NCBI GenBank assembly: GCA_945949085.1
Contig: CAMFDJ010000009.1
Span: forward strand, 23,210-87,209
Source of the DNA: an uncultured Lachnospiraceae bacterium
Lineage (GTDB): Bacteria; Bacillota; Clostridia; Lachnospirales; Lachnospiraceae
DNA: 64,000 nucleotides
Reading direction: 5' to 3'
Shown here one piece after another: positions 7,184 to 16,117 of this stretch (the stretch's first letter is position 1; every line of letters begins with the position of its first letter). The position numbers and the translations under genes are program-made. The notes beneath the pieces are model-generated. The model made no database searches. It was not told the DNA's origin and was given only the letters and a program-made list of their open reading frames with translations.

Positions 7184-8494
7184 ATGGAAAACTATACAAC
7201 ACAGATGGATGCGGCAAGAAAAGGGATCGTCACACCGCAGATGGAGATTGTGGCAAAAAAGGAGCATATGCCAATTGAGAATTTGATGAAGCTCGTGGCA
7301 GAGGGAAAGGTGGCAATCTGTGCAAATAAAAAGCATATTTGTCTCGACCCGGAGGGTGTTGGCAGTATGCTACGCACCAAAATCAATGTCAATCTTGGCG
7401 TGTCACGTGATTGTAAGGATTATGACATTGAAATGCAGAAGGTGATGAGCGCTGTTGAGATGGGGGCTGAGGCCATTATGGATCTGTCAAGCCATGGGAA
7501 TACGCAGCCTTTCCGGCAAAAGCTGACCAGTGAGTGCCCGGCCATGATTGGAACGGTACCGGTGTATGACAGCGTGATCCACTATCAGAGGGATCTTTCA
7601 ACGCTCACGGCGCAGGATTTTGTCGATGTGGTAAGGTTGCATGCACAGGATGGTGTGGATTTTGTCACATTACACTGCGGCATAACCAGAAAGACGATTG
7701 AGCAGATCAAAAAACATAAGAGAAAAATGAATATTGTCAGCCGCGGCGGCAGTCTGGTGTTTGCGTGGATGACGATGACCGGCAATGAAAATCCGTTTTA
7801 TGAATATTTTGATGAGATATTGGATATCTGTGAAGAATATGATGTGACGATTTCTCTGGGAGATGCCTGCAGACCGGGATGTCTTGCAGATGCCACTGAT
7901 GTGTGTCAGATTGAGGAGCTGGTGCGCTTAGGCGAGCTGACAAAACGTGCCTGGGATCACAATGTTCAGGTCATGGTGGAAGGACCGGGGCATGTGCCGC
8001 TCAATCAGATCGCAGCCAACATGGAGGTGCAAAAGACGCTGTGTATGGGGGCTCCATTTTATGTACTCGGACCGCTTGTGACGGATATCGCACCCGGCTA
8101 TGACCATATCACCAGTGCCATTGGCGGGGCAGTCGCTGCGATGAACGGAGCAGCCTTCCTCTGTTATGTGACACCGGCAGAGCACTTGGCGCTTCCCAAT
8201 GTCGATGATGTGAAACAGGGCATCGTGGCGTCCAAGATCGCTGCCCACGCAGCCGATATTGCCAAGGGAATCCCCGGAGCGAGGGATATTGACGATAAAA
8301 TGGCCGAGGCGAGGCGAAACCTTGACTGGGATGCCCAGTTTGCATGTGCCATTGACCCTGCCACTGCCAAAGCCATCAGGGATGAGCGCAAGCCCGCTGA
8401 CGAGTACAGCGATACCTGCAGCATGTGCGGTAAATTCTGTGCCGTGCGTTCCATGAACAAGGCGCTTTCAGGGGAGTACATAGATATCTTGTAG
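7184..8494 (+). CDS. thiC: Phosphomethylpyrimidine synthase ThiC
   Basis: A 436-residue radical-SAM enzyme that rearranges aminoimidazole ribotide into hydroxymethylpyrimidine phosphate for thiamine synthesis. It is the short clostridial form without the N-terminal extension. Visible hallmarks are [47 protein letters not shown] and a C-terminal cluster motif CSMCGKFC (Cys412, 415, 419). AGGAGG lies just before the ATG. No TPP riboswitch (no CTGAGA element) is visible in the 270 bases upstream. It neighbours genes for a TPP-dependent oxidoreductase. Confidence 0.95.
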   Translation: MENYTTQMDAARKGIVTPQMEIVAKKEHMPIENLMKLVAEGKVAICANKKHICLDPEGVGSMLRTKINVNLGVSRDCKDYDIEMQKVMSAVEMGAEAIMDLSSHGNTQPFRQKLTSECPAMIGTVPVYDSVIHYQRDLSTLTAQDFVDVVRLHAQDGVDFVTLHCGITRKTIEQIKKHKRKMNIVSRGGSLVFAWMTMTGNENPFYEYFDEILDICEEYDVTISLGDACRPGCLADATDVCQIEELVRLGELTKRAWDHNVQVMVEGPGHVPLNQIAANMEVQKTLCMGAPFYVLGPLVTDIAPGYDHITSAIGGAVAAMNGAAFLCYVTPAEHLALPNVDDVKQGIVASKIAAHAADIAKGIPGARDIDDKMAEARRNLDWDAQFACAIDPATAKAIRDERKPADEYSDTCSMCGKFCAVRSMNKALSGEYIDIL

Positions 8495-8512
8495 GGACGT
8501 TAGGAGAACAAT

Positions 8513-9694
8513 ATGCCAAAATTAAGTGAAAGAGTCGGAACATTCACGGACTCTGTCATCAGACGTATGACACGAATCAGTGATGAATATGGTGCAATCA
8601 ATTTATCTCAGGGATTTCCTGATTCTGATCCGCCAAAGGAAATTATGGATGCACTTTCAAAGGCGGCTTATGCAGGACCTCATCAGTATTCTATTACGTT
8701 TGGTGCTGAGAATTTCAGGCAGGCACTTGCAAAAAAGCAGGGAAAAGCAATTGGAAGAGATATTAATCCGGATAAAGAGATTGTTGTAACCTGTGGTGGC
8801 ACAGAGGCCATGATGTGTGCCATGATGACTATTTGTAATCCGGGTGACAAGGTAATGGTATTTTCTCCATTCTATGAAAATTACGGCGCAGATGCGATTT
8901 TATCCGGTGCGGATCCGATTTACATTCCGCTTGTCCCGCCTCATTTTGATTTTGATATAGGGCTTGTGGAGCAGGGATTTAAGGACGGGGCAAAGGCGAT
9001 CATTGTCTGCAATCCTTCCAATCCCTGTGGAAAGGTGTTTAGCCGAAAGGAGCTGATGCAGATCGGACAGTTGGCAGTTCAATATGATGCTTTTGTGGTG
9101 ACAGATGAAGTGTATGAGCATATGGTATATGCACCGAATCATCATACCTGTATGGCATCGCTGCCCGGTATGTATGAACATACCATCACTTGTAATTCAC
9201 TTTCAAAGACATATTCTATTACAGGCTGGAGATTAGGATACTTAATCGGACCGGCAGAGGTTATTGAAGCTGCAAAAAAGGTACATGACTTTTTGACGGT
9301 AGGTGCAGCGGCGCCACTTCAGGAGGCAGCGACAGTCGGACTGAACTTCCCGGAATCTTACTATGAAGAATTATTGGAGACTTATACAAAGAAACGTCAG
9401 TATTTTTTAGATGGTCTTGACCGCATTGGACTAAAGCATAATATTCCACAGGGAACATACTTTGTACTTGTGGATATTCAGGACTTTTTAAATCTTCCTC
9501 AGTTTGCGGGATATACAGATTTGGAATTCTGTGAATGGATGATTAAAAACGTGGGCGTTGCAGCAGTACCGGGATCAAGCTTTTTTAAGGAAGATGTGAA
9601 CAACCTGATTCGTCTGCATTTTGCAAGAGAAAAGAGTACGATAGACGAAGCTCTGAACCGCCTTTCTAAACTTACGGATTTGCTTGTGTTGTAG
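8513..9694 (+). CDS. PLP-dependent class I/II aminotransferase, probably aromatic
   Basis: A 393-residue fold-type I aminotransferase. NLSQGFPDSDPP is at the N-terminus, VTCGGTEAMMCAMM binds the PLP phosphate, CNPSNPCGKVF holds the conserved Asn, TDEVYEHMVY the Asp/Tyr, and SLSKTYSITGWRLGY the PLP lysine. This subgroup includes methionine, kynurenine and aromatic aminotransferases. The iorAB and phenylacetate-CoA ligase genes downstream make an aromatic amino acid to arylpyruvate reaction likely. It follows thiC by 18 bases and is AT-richer than its neighbours; see the finding on the repeated TTGTAGGGACGTT. Confidence 0.85.
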   Translation: MPKLSERVGTFTDSVIRRMTRISDEYGAINLSQGFPDSDPPKEIMDALSKAAYAGPHQYSITFGAENFRQALAKKQGKAIGRDINPDKEIVVTCGGTEAMMCAMMTICNPGDKVMVFSPFYENYGADAILSGADPIYIPLVPPHFDFDIGLVEQGFKDGAKAIIVCNPSNPCGKVFSRKELMQIGQLAVQYDAFVVTDEVYEHMVYAPNHHTCMASLPGMYEHTITCNSLSKTYSITGWRLGYLIGPAEVIEAAKKVHDFLTVGAAAPLQEAATVGLNFPESYYEELLETYTKKRQYFLDGLDRIGLKHNIPQGTYFVLVDIQDFLNLPQFAGYTDLEFCEWMIKNVGVAAVPGSSFFKEDVNNLIRLHFAREKSTIDEALNRLSKLTDLLVL

Positions 9695-9738
9695 GGACGT
9701 TTCTTTTGATCCCGGTATCAAGACAAAAGAAACGTCCC
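9694..9738. repeat. Long perfect palindrome after the aminotransferase gene
   Basis: GGGACGTTTCTTTTG (9694-9708) is exactly complementary to CAAAAGAAACGTCCC (9724-9738), with a 15-base loop that contains a second small inverted repeat, TTGAT/ATCAA. The stem starts inside the aminotransferase stop codon. It separates convergent genes, so it may stop transcription from both sides, although no T-run follows on either strand. It also resembles dispersed REP/MITE-type palindromes. Confidence 0.7.
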
Positions 9739-9764
9739 CTCTGTACGGGGAGAGTCCTGCTGTC

Positions 9765-10202
9765 TTACTGGCACAGCTTTGCAACGACCTGATTGATGAC
9801 TTTGCCGTCTGCTTTGCCCTTGAGCTCTGCCATCACGCTCTTCATGATCTGACCTTTGTTTTTGGTGGCGAGTACCTCGGCAAATTTGGTGGTGAGGATT
9901 TCTTCTACCTCTTCTGCTGACAGGAGCTTTGGTGCGTATTCCTGAAATACGTCATACCGTGCCTGATATTGCGCAAGCAGATCTGTTCTGTCAGCCGGGC
10001 ATGTATCAATCTGTTCTTTTACACTTTTGATCTCTTTGAGAATGACGCTGTCGACCATTTCTTCGGGGACATTATCCCTGCAGCCATTGTCGATAGCGAC
10101 TTTTTTGACTGCCGAAACGAGAGCGGAAATGCTGTCCTTTCTTTCTTTATCCCTTGCCTTCATGGCAGCGATCATGTCTTTCTGTAATGCTTCAAGTGTC
10201 AT
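9765..10202 (-). CDS. GatB/YqeY domain protein
   Basis: A 145-residue protein of the YqeY family, related to the tail domain of the GatB subunit of amidotransferases. Features are the N-terminal helix MTLEALQKDMIAAMKARDKE, then LLSAEEVEEIL, and the C-terminal NKGQIMKSVMAELKGKADGK tRNA-binding-like motif. The start at 10202 is chosen because GAAGGA lies 8 bases upstream; a reading 12 codons longer lacks one. A TGCTATAAT extended -10 lies at 10307-10302 on this strand. Precise role unknown. Confidence 0.85.
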   Translation of the reverse strand: MTLEALQKDMIAAMKARDKERKDSISALVSAVKKVAIDNGCRDNVPEEMVDSVILKEIKSVKEQIDTCPADRTDLLAQYQARYDVFQEYAPKLLSAEEVEEILTTKFAEVLATKNKGQIMKSVMAELKGKADGKVINQVVAKLCQ

Positions 10203-10338
10203 GTTTTTTTCCTTCTTTCTTTTTGATGGTTTCATCAATGGTGCTTCTACTGTTTTTCATGCAAGCATGAAACGTATGACCTTTTGACCCTAGTATCATA
10301 TATTATAGCACAGAATCCGGGCGCAGAACCCTTTTTCA

Positions 10339-10367
10339 TTGCGAAAACAGAAAAAATGGCATATAAT
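10339..10367 (+). promoter_or_regulatory. Promoter of the iorAB operon
   Basis: TTGCGA (10339-10344) and a perfect TATAAT (10362-10367) are 17 bases apart. A second TATAAT follows at 10371-10376. The leader to iorA is about 55 bases. Confidence 0.65.
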
Positions 10368-10429
10368 TTGTATAATTGCGGTAACAATTCAAAATCGGTC
10401 AAAAACAAAACACAAAAAAGGAGCATAAA

Positions 10430-12250
10430 ATGAGTCAGGAATATGTGATGGGAAATGGTGCGATTGCGCTGGGCGCACTGGCTGCGGGAGTGAATCTCGC
10501 AAGCGGCTATCCGGGTACACCATCTTCCGAAATCATTGAAACAATCAGTAAATATCCGCATGAAGGCGTACATGTGGAATGGTCTGTCAACGAGAAGGCA
10601 GCCTTGGAGGTTGCAGCTGCGGCAGCGTACGCCGGCGCCAGGACGCTTGTCACCATGAAGCAGGTGGGACTGAACGTAGCGGCAGATCCGCTGATGTCCC
10701 TTGCCTACGTCGGTGTCAAGGGCGGTATGGTCATTGTATCTGCCGATGACCCGGGTCCGATCTCTTCCCAGACAGAGCAGGATACAAGGGCATTTGCGGA
10801 ATTTGCGAGAATTCCGGTTTTTGATCCGACTTCCCCGGAGGAAGCCTATCAGATGATACAGGATGCATTTGAGTATTCGGAAAAATATGAGACGCCTGTT
10901 CTTTTCCGGCCGACGACGAGAGTGTGTCATGCGTATGCATCCATCGATGTTCCGGATTCCTATGCAGCAAAGGCATTTGAGGGATTTGTCAAGGATTCCT
11001 CCAAATGGGTGATTTTTCCGAGGTTGTCCTTTGCTAACCATAAGAAGATTGAAGCAAGAAATATTGAGATTGGGAAGGATTTTTCGGATTATGCCCGAAA
11101 CACTTGTAACGGCGCAGCTTCGAAGAAGGCTGTTTTTGCTTCCGGTGTCAGCTACGCGTATGCAGAAGAATTTTTGAGGAATCATCCGGAGGTACAGCTT
11201 GTCAAGATTGCAACGCCGCACCCGTTCCCGGAGGAATTTGTGCTGCGCGCTCTTGCGGGCGCATCGGAGATCATTTGTCTCGAAGAGCTCAGCCCTTACA
11301 TAGAAAATCAACTTTATCGGCTCATCGGCATGCATCATCTGCCTGTTAAGGTTTATGGAAAACGCAGTGGTCATGTACCGGTGGCAGGAGAAAATACGGC
11401 AGATGGGATTGCCGCGATTCTCGCGGATTTTCTGGATCTTACATATGAGAATCCTTGCATGGATCTGTCGGATGCACCCGCTCTTCCCGTCAGACCGCCG
11501 GTTCTCTGCGCGGGATGTCCGCACAGGGCTTCCTTTTATGCAGTCAAGAAGGCAATGAAAGGGCAGAAGGCATACTTTTGCGGCGATATCGGCTGTTATA
11601 CGCTGGGAAATGCGATGCCGCTTGACATGGTGGATACCTGTCTTTGCATGGGTGCCGGCATCACGATGGCACAGGGCTTTCACTGGGTAGATCCCGGGGC
11701 ACAGACCTTTGCGTTTGTGGGAGATTCCACCTTTTTTGCATCCGGCATGACAGGTGTTGTGAATGCGTTGTACAATGATGCGGATATGACTCTTTGCGTG
11801 CTGGATAATTCGACGACAGCCATGACAGGACATCAGCCGCATCCGGGCACCGGAAAGAACATGATGGGAGACATTGTGGAAAAGGTTGATATTGTGAAGG
11901 TGCTTAGTGGAATGGGAGTCAAGAAGATTCTTGTCGTCAATCCGTTTGATCTTGATCAGGCGGTTTCGGCTGTGAAGGAATGTGCTGCCCAAAAGGGCGT
12001 GAAGGCAATCATCTTCAAATCTCCCTGTGTGGCAATCACAAAGCCTGCCGGAAAGGCTTGTATTTCCGGGCACTGCATCAATTGTCAGAAATGTATCAGG
12101 GAAATCGGTTGTCCGGCGCTCGTCATAGAGGATGGCAAAGTGGCAATTGACGCATCGCTTTGCACCGGCTGCGGATTGTGCAGTCAGATTTGCCCGGCAG
12201 GTGCGATAGAGACAACAGACTCAGGAAAAAAAGGAGGCAGTGCATCATGA
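10430..12250 (+). CDS. iorA: Indolepyruvate:ferredoxin oxidoreductase, alpha subunit
   Basis: A 606-residue TPP enzyme that decarboxylates arylpyruvates to aryl-acetyl-CoA and passes electrons to ferredoxin. The N-terminal pyrimidine-binding domain has SGYPGTPSSEIIE. The TPP domain has CAGCPHRASFYAVKKAM (about residue 358), GDIGCYTLG and DNSTTAMTGHQPHPGTG. The C-terminus carries two 4Fe-4S motifs, CINCQKCIREIGCP and CTGCGLCSQICP. AAGGAG precedes the ATG. The stop overlaps the iorB start (ATGA). Its cofactor pathway gene thiC lies nearby. Confidence 0.95.
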   Translation: MSQEYVMGNGAIALGALAAGVNLASGYPGTPSSEIIETISKYPHEGVHVEWSVNEKAALEVAAAAAYAGARTLVTMKQVGLNVAADPLMSLAYVGVKGGMVIVSADDPGPISSQTEQDTRAFAEFARIPVFDPTSPEEAYQMIQDAFEYSEKYETPVLFRPTTRVCHAYASIDVPDSYAAKAFEGFVKDSSKWVIFPRLSFANHKKIEARNIEIGKDFSDYARNTCNGAASKKAVFASGVSYAYAEEFLRNHPEVQLVKIATPHPFPEEFVLRALAGASEIICLEELSPYIENQLYRLIGMHHLPVKVYGKRSGHVPVAGENTADGIAAILADFLDLTYENPCMDLSDAPALPVRPPVLCAGCPHRASFYAVKKAMKGQKAYFCGDIGCYTLGNAMPLDMVDTCLCMGAGITMAQGFHWVDPGAQTFAFVGDSTFFASGMTGVVNALYNDADMTLCVLDNSTTAMTGHQPHPGTGKNMMGDIVEKVDIVKVLSGMGVKKILVVNPFDLDQAVSAVKECAAQKGVKAIIFKSPCVAITKPAGKACISGHCINCQKCIREIGCPALVIEDGKVAIDASLCTGCGLCSQICPAGAIETTDSGKKGGSAS

Positions 12251-12831
12251 ATCAGGATATCTTATTGTGTGGTGTCGGCGGACAGGGCACAGTGCTCGCT
12301 TCCAAGCTGATTGCGGCAGCAGCCATGGCAGAGGGGAATACAGTCCATTCCGCAGAGACGATCGGAATGGCGCAAAGAGGCGGCTCTGTCATATCTCATA
12401 TCCGGATCGGAGATGCGGCAAGCTCTCCGTTGATTCCGTACGGGCATGCAGACATTTTGATCGCATTTGAACCGGCAGAGGCAGTCCGCAATCTGGCATA
12501 TCTGAAACAGGATGGGCTTGTGATCGTCAACAGTGTGCCGGTCAGACCGACTACAGAATCCTTACATCCGACAGGATATGACGGCGCGCAGATGATTGCT
12601 TATCTGCAACAAAAATGTAATTGTATCACGGTTGATGCAAACGAATTGTGTGCACCCTTAGGCTCCTCCAAATTCTTTAATGTGGCTGTTCTTGGGGTCC
12701 TTGCAAAAAGCGGCAGATTGGAGATTTCGGCAAATACCCTGCTTGGTGAGATCAGAAAGCGCGTACCGGAAAAATTTATCGAAAGCAATGTAAAAGCATT
12801 TGAGATGGGAGGTTCATACACATGCAGTTAA
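12247..12831 (+). CDS. iorB: Indolepyruvate:ferredoxin oxidoreductase, beta subunit
   Basis: A 194-residue gamma-type subunit of 2-oxoacid:ferredoxin oxidoreductases. The N-terminus has LLCGVGGQGTVLASKLIAAA followed by AETIGMAQRGGSVISHIRIG, both family hallmarks. It pairs with IorA. The start ATG overlaps the iorA stop, and its own stop overlaps the ligase start by 10 bases, so the three genes are translationally coupled. Confidence 0.93.
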   Translation: MNQDILLCGVGGQGTVLASKLIAAAAMAEGNTVHSAETIGMAQRGGSVISHIRIGDAASSPLIPYGHADILIAFEPAEAVRNLAYLKQDGLVIVNSVPVRPTTESLHPTGYDGAQMIAYLQQKCNCITVDANELCAPLGSSKFFNVAVLGVLAKSGRLEISANTLLGEIRKRVPEKFIESNVKAFEMGGSYTCS

Positions 12832-14063
12832 ATGAAACACAGCTGTCACAGGTGGATGCACAGATTAAGCGCCTTGTGGGGACTGAAAGCTATTATGGCA
12901 ATGTATATAAAAATTTAGGAATTACAGGCATTTCTTCGCAGGAGGAGTTTGAAAAGCTGCCTTTTTCCAGTAAGGATGATCTGCGAAATGCGTACCCACT
13001 CGGCATTCAGGCCGTGCCGGACGAGGAGGTTGTCAGAATCCATTCCTCTTCCGGAACAACCGGAAAACCTGTCATCATCCCTTACACGGCAAAGGACGTA
13101 GATGACTGGGCAATCATGTTTGCCAGATGTTATGAGATGGCAGGTATCACAAACAAGGACAGAATCCAGATTACGCCCGGTTACGGTCTGTGGACAGCGG
13201 GGATCGGTTTCCAGGCAGGCTGCGAAAAGCTTGGCGCGATGGCAATTCCCATGGGACCGGGCAATACGGAAAAGCAGCTTCAGATGATGCAGGATCTGAA
13301 GGCGACCGTCATTACGGCCACCTCCTCCTATGCACTGCTTTTGGCAGAGGAGATCAATAAGCGCGGCCTCAAAGACAAGATTTACCTGAAGAAGGGTGTC
13401 TTTGGTTCAGAGCGCTGGAGCAATAAGATGCGTGCGTATATTCAGAAGGAGCTCGGCATCGAGTTATATGACATTTACGGGCTGACGGAGATTTACGGAC
13501 CGGGTATCGGTATCAACTGTGAAAAGGAATCCGGCATTCATTATTGGGATGATTATGTTTATATTGAAATCATTGACCCTAAGACGGGAGAAGTGCTGCC
13601 TGACGGAGAAGAAGGCGAAATTGTCATCACGACACTCGTCAAGGAAGGAGCGCCGCTCATCCGTTTCAGAACGCACGATATGTCCCGGATCATTCCGGAA
13701 AAATGCGCCTGCGGCAGTCAGTATCCACGCATTGACATTATCAAGGGACGCAGTGATGACATGTTTAAGGTGCACGGCGTGAATATGTTTCCAAGTCAGG
13801 TGGAAGAGATCCTGCAGAACATTGACGGTGCTTCCAGCGAATATAACATTACCATCGCGCATGATGATGAGAAAAACAGAGACATCATGATCGTGACAGT
13901 AGAGATAGAAGGTCGCGTGAATTTTGAAAAGACGGCCAAAACGATTCAGGAGGTCTTCAAGTCCAAAATTGGCGTAACACCGAGGATCACACCGGTTCCG
14001 ATCGGCACGCTTCCGAGAAGCGAGAAGAAGACAAAGCGTGTGGTAGATTACAGAGAGGTGTAA
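12822..14063 (+). CDS. Phenylacetate--CoA ligase-like enzyme
   Basis: A 413-residue adenylate-forming enzyme of the PaaK family. The ATP loop HSSSGTTGKP is at about residues 73-82, YDIYGLTEIYGPG near 217, and the hinge and C-terminal lid KGRSDDMFKVHGVNMFP near 310. PaaK enzymes join aryl-acetates to CoA. Encoded with IorAB it may run toward arylacetate plus ATP, saving energy during aromatic amino acid fermentation, or may activate imported phenylacetate. The direction is inferred from context. Confidence 0.9.
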   Translation: MQLNETQLSQVDAQIKRLVGTESYYGNVYKNLGITGISSQEEFEKLPFSSKDDLRNAYPLGIQAVPDEEVVRIHSSSGTTGKPVIIPYTAKDVDDWAIMFARCYEMAGITNKDRIQITPGYGLWTAGIGFQAGCEKLGAMAIPMGPGNTEKQLQMMQDLKATVITATSSYALLLAEEINKRGLKDKIYLKKGVFGSERWSNKMRAYIQKELGIELYDIYGLTEIYGPGIGINCEKESGIHYWDDYVYIEIIDPKTGEVLPDGEEGEIVITTLVKEGAPLIRFRTHDMSRIIPEKCACGSQYPRIDIIKGRSDDMFKVHGVNMFPSQVEEILQNIDGASSEYNITIAHDDEKNRDIMIVTVEIEGRVNFEKTAKTIQEVFKSKIGVTPRITPVPIGTLPRSEKKTKRVVDYREV

Positions 14064-14108
14064 ACTCCGTTTCCATACGGAAAGTGAAGGAAAGGAAATG
14101 ACATTGCA

Positions 14109-15962
14109 TTGCAGCAGAAGACATCATTGAGAGACTATTGTAAATATAATCGTATACTGACAGATGGCGCATTTGGCACTTTTTTTACTTCCATTGCAGG
14201 GGATGATATATTCCCGGAGCAGGCCAATCTGGACAAACCGGAGCTTGTCAGACAGGTACATCTGGAATATCTGAAGGCAGGGGCTGCGCTGCTGCGTACC
14301 AATACGTTTGCGGCAAATACGGAAAATATGCACGGCGGCCTGCCGAAAATCCTGGATTGCTGTGAAAAGGCATATATACTTGCCGATGAGGCAAGAGAGG
14401 AATATATTGCCAAATGGCAAAAGGACAAGAGACGGCGGGATATCTTTATCGCAGGCGATATGGGACCTATGACTTTTGCGGGAGAGGAAGAGAGGCAGCG
14501 TGCCTATGAGGAATATCTGCAGATTGCGAGGCAGTTTATCGCGCTTGGAGCAGATGCGCTTTTGTTTGAGACATTTCCCTCCCTTGACGTGATCTGTGAT
14601 GTGATCAGGCAGATCCGATGTGAAAGTGACATTTTTATCTGGGTACAGATCAGTGTCAATCAGATGGGATATTCCGGCAGCGGGCTGAGTGCGCGCACGC
14701 TGTGGAAAGAAATGCTTGCAATGCCCCAGATCGATGCGATCGGACTGAATTGCGGTGTGGGACCGGGTCATCTGTGCCAGATCATGAAGCAGATGCTCTC
14801 GGAGCATTTCATGGGTGGAAACAAGGTGATTTCCGCACTTCCGAATGCCGGGTATCCCAAGATTGTCAGAGGACAGGTGATCTTTTCCCAAAATGAAACC
14901 TACTTTTCCGAAAAGATGGCGGAAATGGCAGAGCTTGGTGTGGGAATCGTAGGTGGATGCTGTGGTTCTACGCCGGATTTTATTGCGGCGGTAAAGAAGC
15001 GTTTTGATGAGAAGAGAGAGCTGTGGGATGTAGATGACAGCTTCTATGAAGAAAAAACAGAAAGCGCCGGGACACTCCTTGTGACAAAAGAAGCGTCCCC
15101 GAACTGGCTGTCACATCCCAAACGCCCTGACGGCAAACTGATTGCTGTGGAGCTGTCACCGCCGCCGTCCGCAAAGGACGAAAAGGTGATGGAGGCTGCG
15201 CATCTGCTAAAAAAAATGGATGTAGATGTTGTGACATTTCCAGACTCCCCCTCCGGCAGGACGAGAGCGGATTCCATTCTGATGGCGGCAAAGGTGAGGC
15301 GTGAGACGAATCTTACCGTCATGCCGCATATCTGCTGTCGGGATAAGAATGCCATTGCCATCCGCTCACAGATTTTGGGCGCGGATCTAAGTGACATCAA
15401 GGATTTTCTGGTGGTGACGGGGGATCCTATTCCCACGATGGCAAGAGCGCAGCTGAAAAGTGTCTTTCATTTTGACTCTGTTGGTCTGATGCGGATCATC
15501 AGGGAGATCAATGAGGCGGAATTTGGCGAAAAAGAGACTGATGCGTACATTCGTTACGGCGGCGCAATCAATCAGAACAGGCTGAATCTGGGCAGTGAGA
15601 TCAGGCGTGTCCAAAAGAAGATGGAAGCAGGCGCGCAGTTCTTTTTGACGCAGCCCATGTTTACGGAGCAGGAGGCGCAGCGCGTTTTGCAGATTAAACA
15701 GGAGACAGGTGCGAAGATTCTGTGCGGTATCATGCCACTGATCAGCCGTAAAAATGCGCTTTTCATCCAGAACGAGATGACCGGCATGTGTGTAACGCAG
15801 GAGATTGTGGAACGCTTTGCACATGCAGATACGCGTGAGGCTGGGGAAGCGGTAGGTGTGCAACTTGCGAAACAGATGATGGAACTGACCTATGATTTTG
15901 CGGACGGATTCTATTTTTCCATTCCGTTCAACAGAGTATATCTGCTGCAGGACATTCTTTAA
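14109..15962 (+). CDS. Bifunctional homocysteine S-methyltransferase / methylene-THF reductase
   Basis: A 617-residue YitJ-like fusion. Residues 1-300 form the homocysteine methyltransferase barrel, with TDGAFGT near the start, LFETFPSLDV, IGLNCGVGPGHL and the zinc-binding GGCCGS (about 282-287). Residues 340-617 are the FAD-dependent reductase, with ELSPPPSAKDEK, DSPSGRTRADS and LVVTGDPI. It links the folate pool to methionine synthesis without a cobalamin domain. I see no ATG in frame near the start, so TTG 14109 behind AGGAAAGGAAA is chosen. No SAM riboswitch is visible. Confidence 0.9.
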   Translation: MQQKTSLRDYCKYNRILTDGAFGTFFTSIAGDDIFPEQANLDKPELVRQVHLEYLKAGAALLRTNTFAANTENMHGGLPKILDCCEKAYILADEAREEYIAKWQKDKRRRDIFIAGDMGPMTFAGEEERQRAYEEYLQIARQFIALGADALLFETFPSLDVICDVIRQIRCESDIFIWVQISVNQMGYSGSGLSARTLWKEMLAMPQIDAIGLNCGVGPGHLCQIMKQMLSEHFMGGNKVISALPNAGYPKIVRGQVIFSQNETYFSEKMAEMAELGVGIVGGCCGSTPDFIAAVKKRFDEKRELWDVDDSFYEEKTESAGTLLVTKEASPNWLSHPKRPDGKLIAVELSPPPSAKDEKVMEAAHLLKKMDVDVVTFPDSPSGRTRADSILMAAKVRRETNLTVMPHICCRDKNAIAIRSQILGADLSDIKDFLVVTGDPIPTMARAQLKSVFHFDSVGLMRIIREINEAEFGEKETDAYIRYGGAINQNRLNLGSEIRRVQKKMEAGAQFFLTQPMFTEQEAQRVLQIKQETGAKILCGIMPLISRKNALFIQNEMTGMCVTQEIVERFAHADTREAGEAVGVQLAKQMMELTYDFADGFYFSIPFNRVYLLQDIL

Positions 15963-16033
15963 GAAAGTCTTTTGTTTTTTTGTGGCAATGGGAATGATAT
16001 GATTAAGACAGCTACCATATTCAGAGGATGAGC

Positions 16034-16095
16034 GGGATATGAGAGATATCCTGTATGGGAGATATCCGATATGCGAAGGATATCCGGTATCCGGT
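16034..16095. repeat. Degenerate GATATCC tandem repeat
   Basis: Units beginning GATATCC occur at 16045, 16061 and 16079 (16-18 base period), each followed by a GTATG/GATATG-like stretch, with partial copies on both sides. They lie directly before the flippase gene. Whether they form a binding array or a slipped repeat cannot be told from one copy. Confidence 0.5.
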
Positions 16096-16117
16096 AGCGA
16101 AGTTACGGGAGAGTAAC

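Noticed and set aside
10247..12073. 608-codon open frame on the minus strand
   Set aside because: It lies antisense to iorA, whose product is unmistakable. The translated minus frame is rich in His, Arg, Cys and Ser in no known pattern and has no ribosome site.
14064..14108. SAM riboswitch or T-box before the methionine-pathway fusion gene
   Set aside because: The gap is only 45 bases and holds little beyond a ribosome site.
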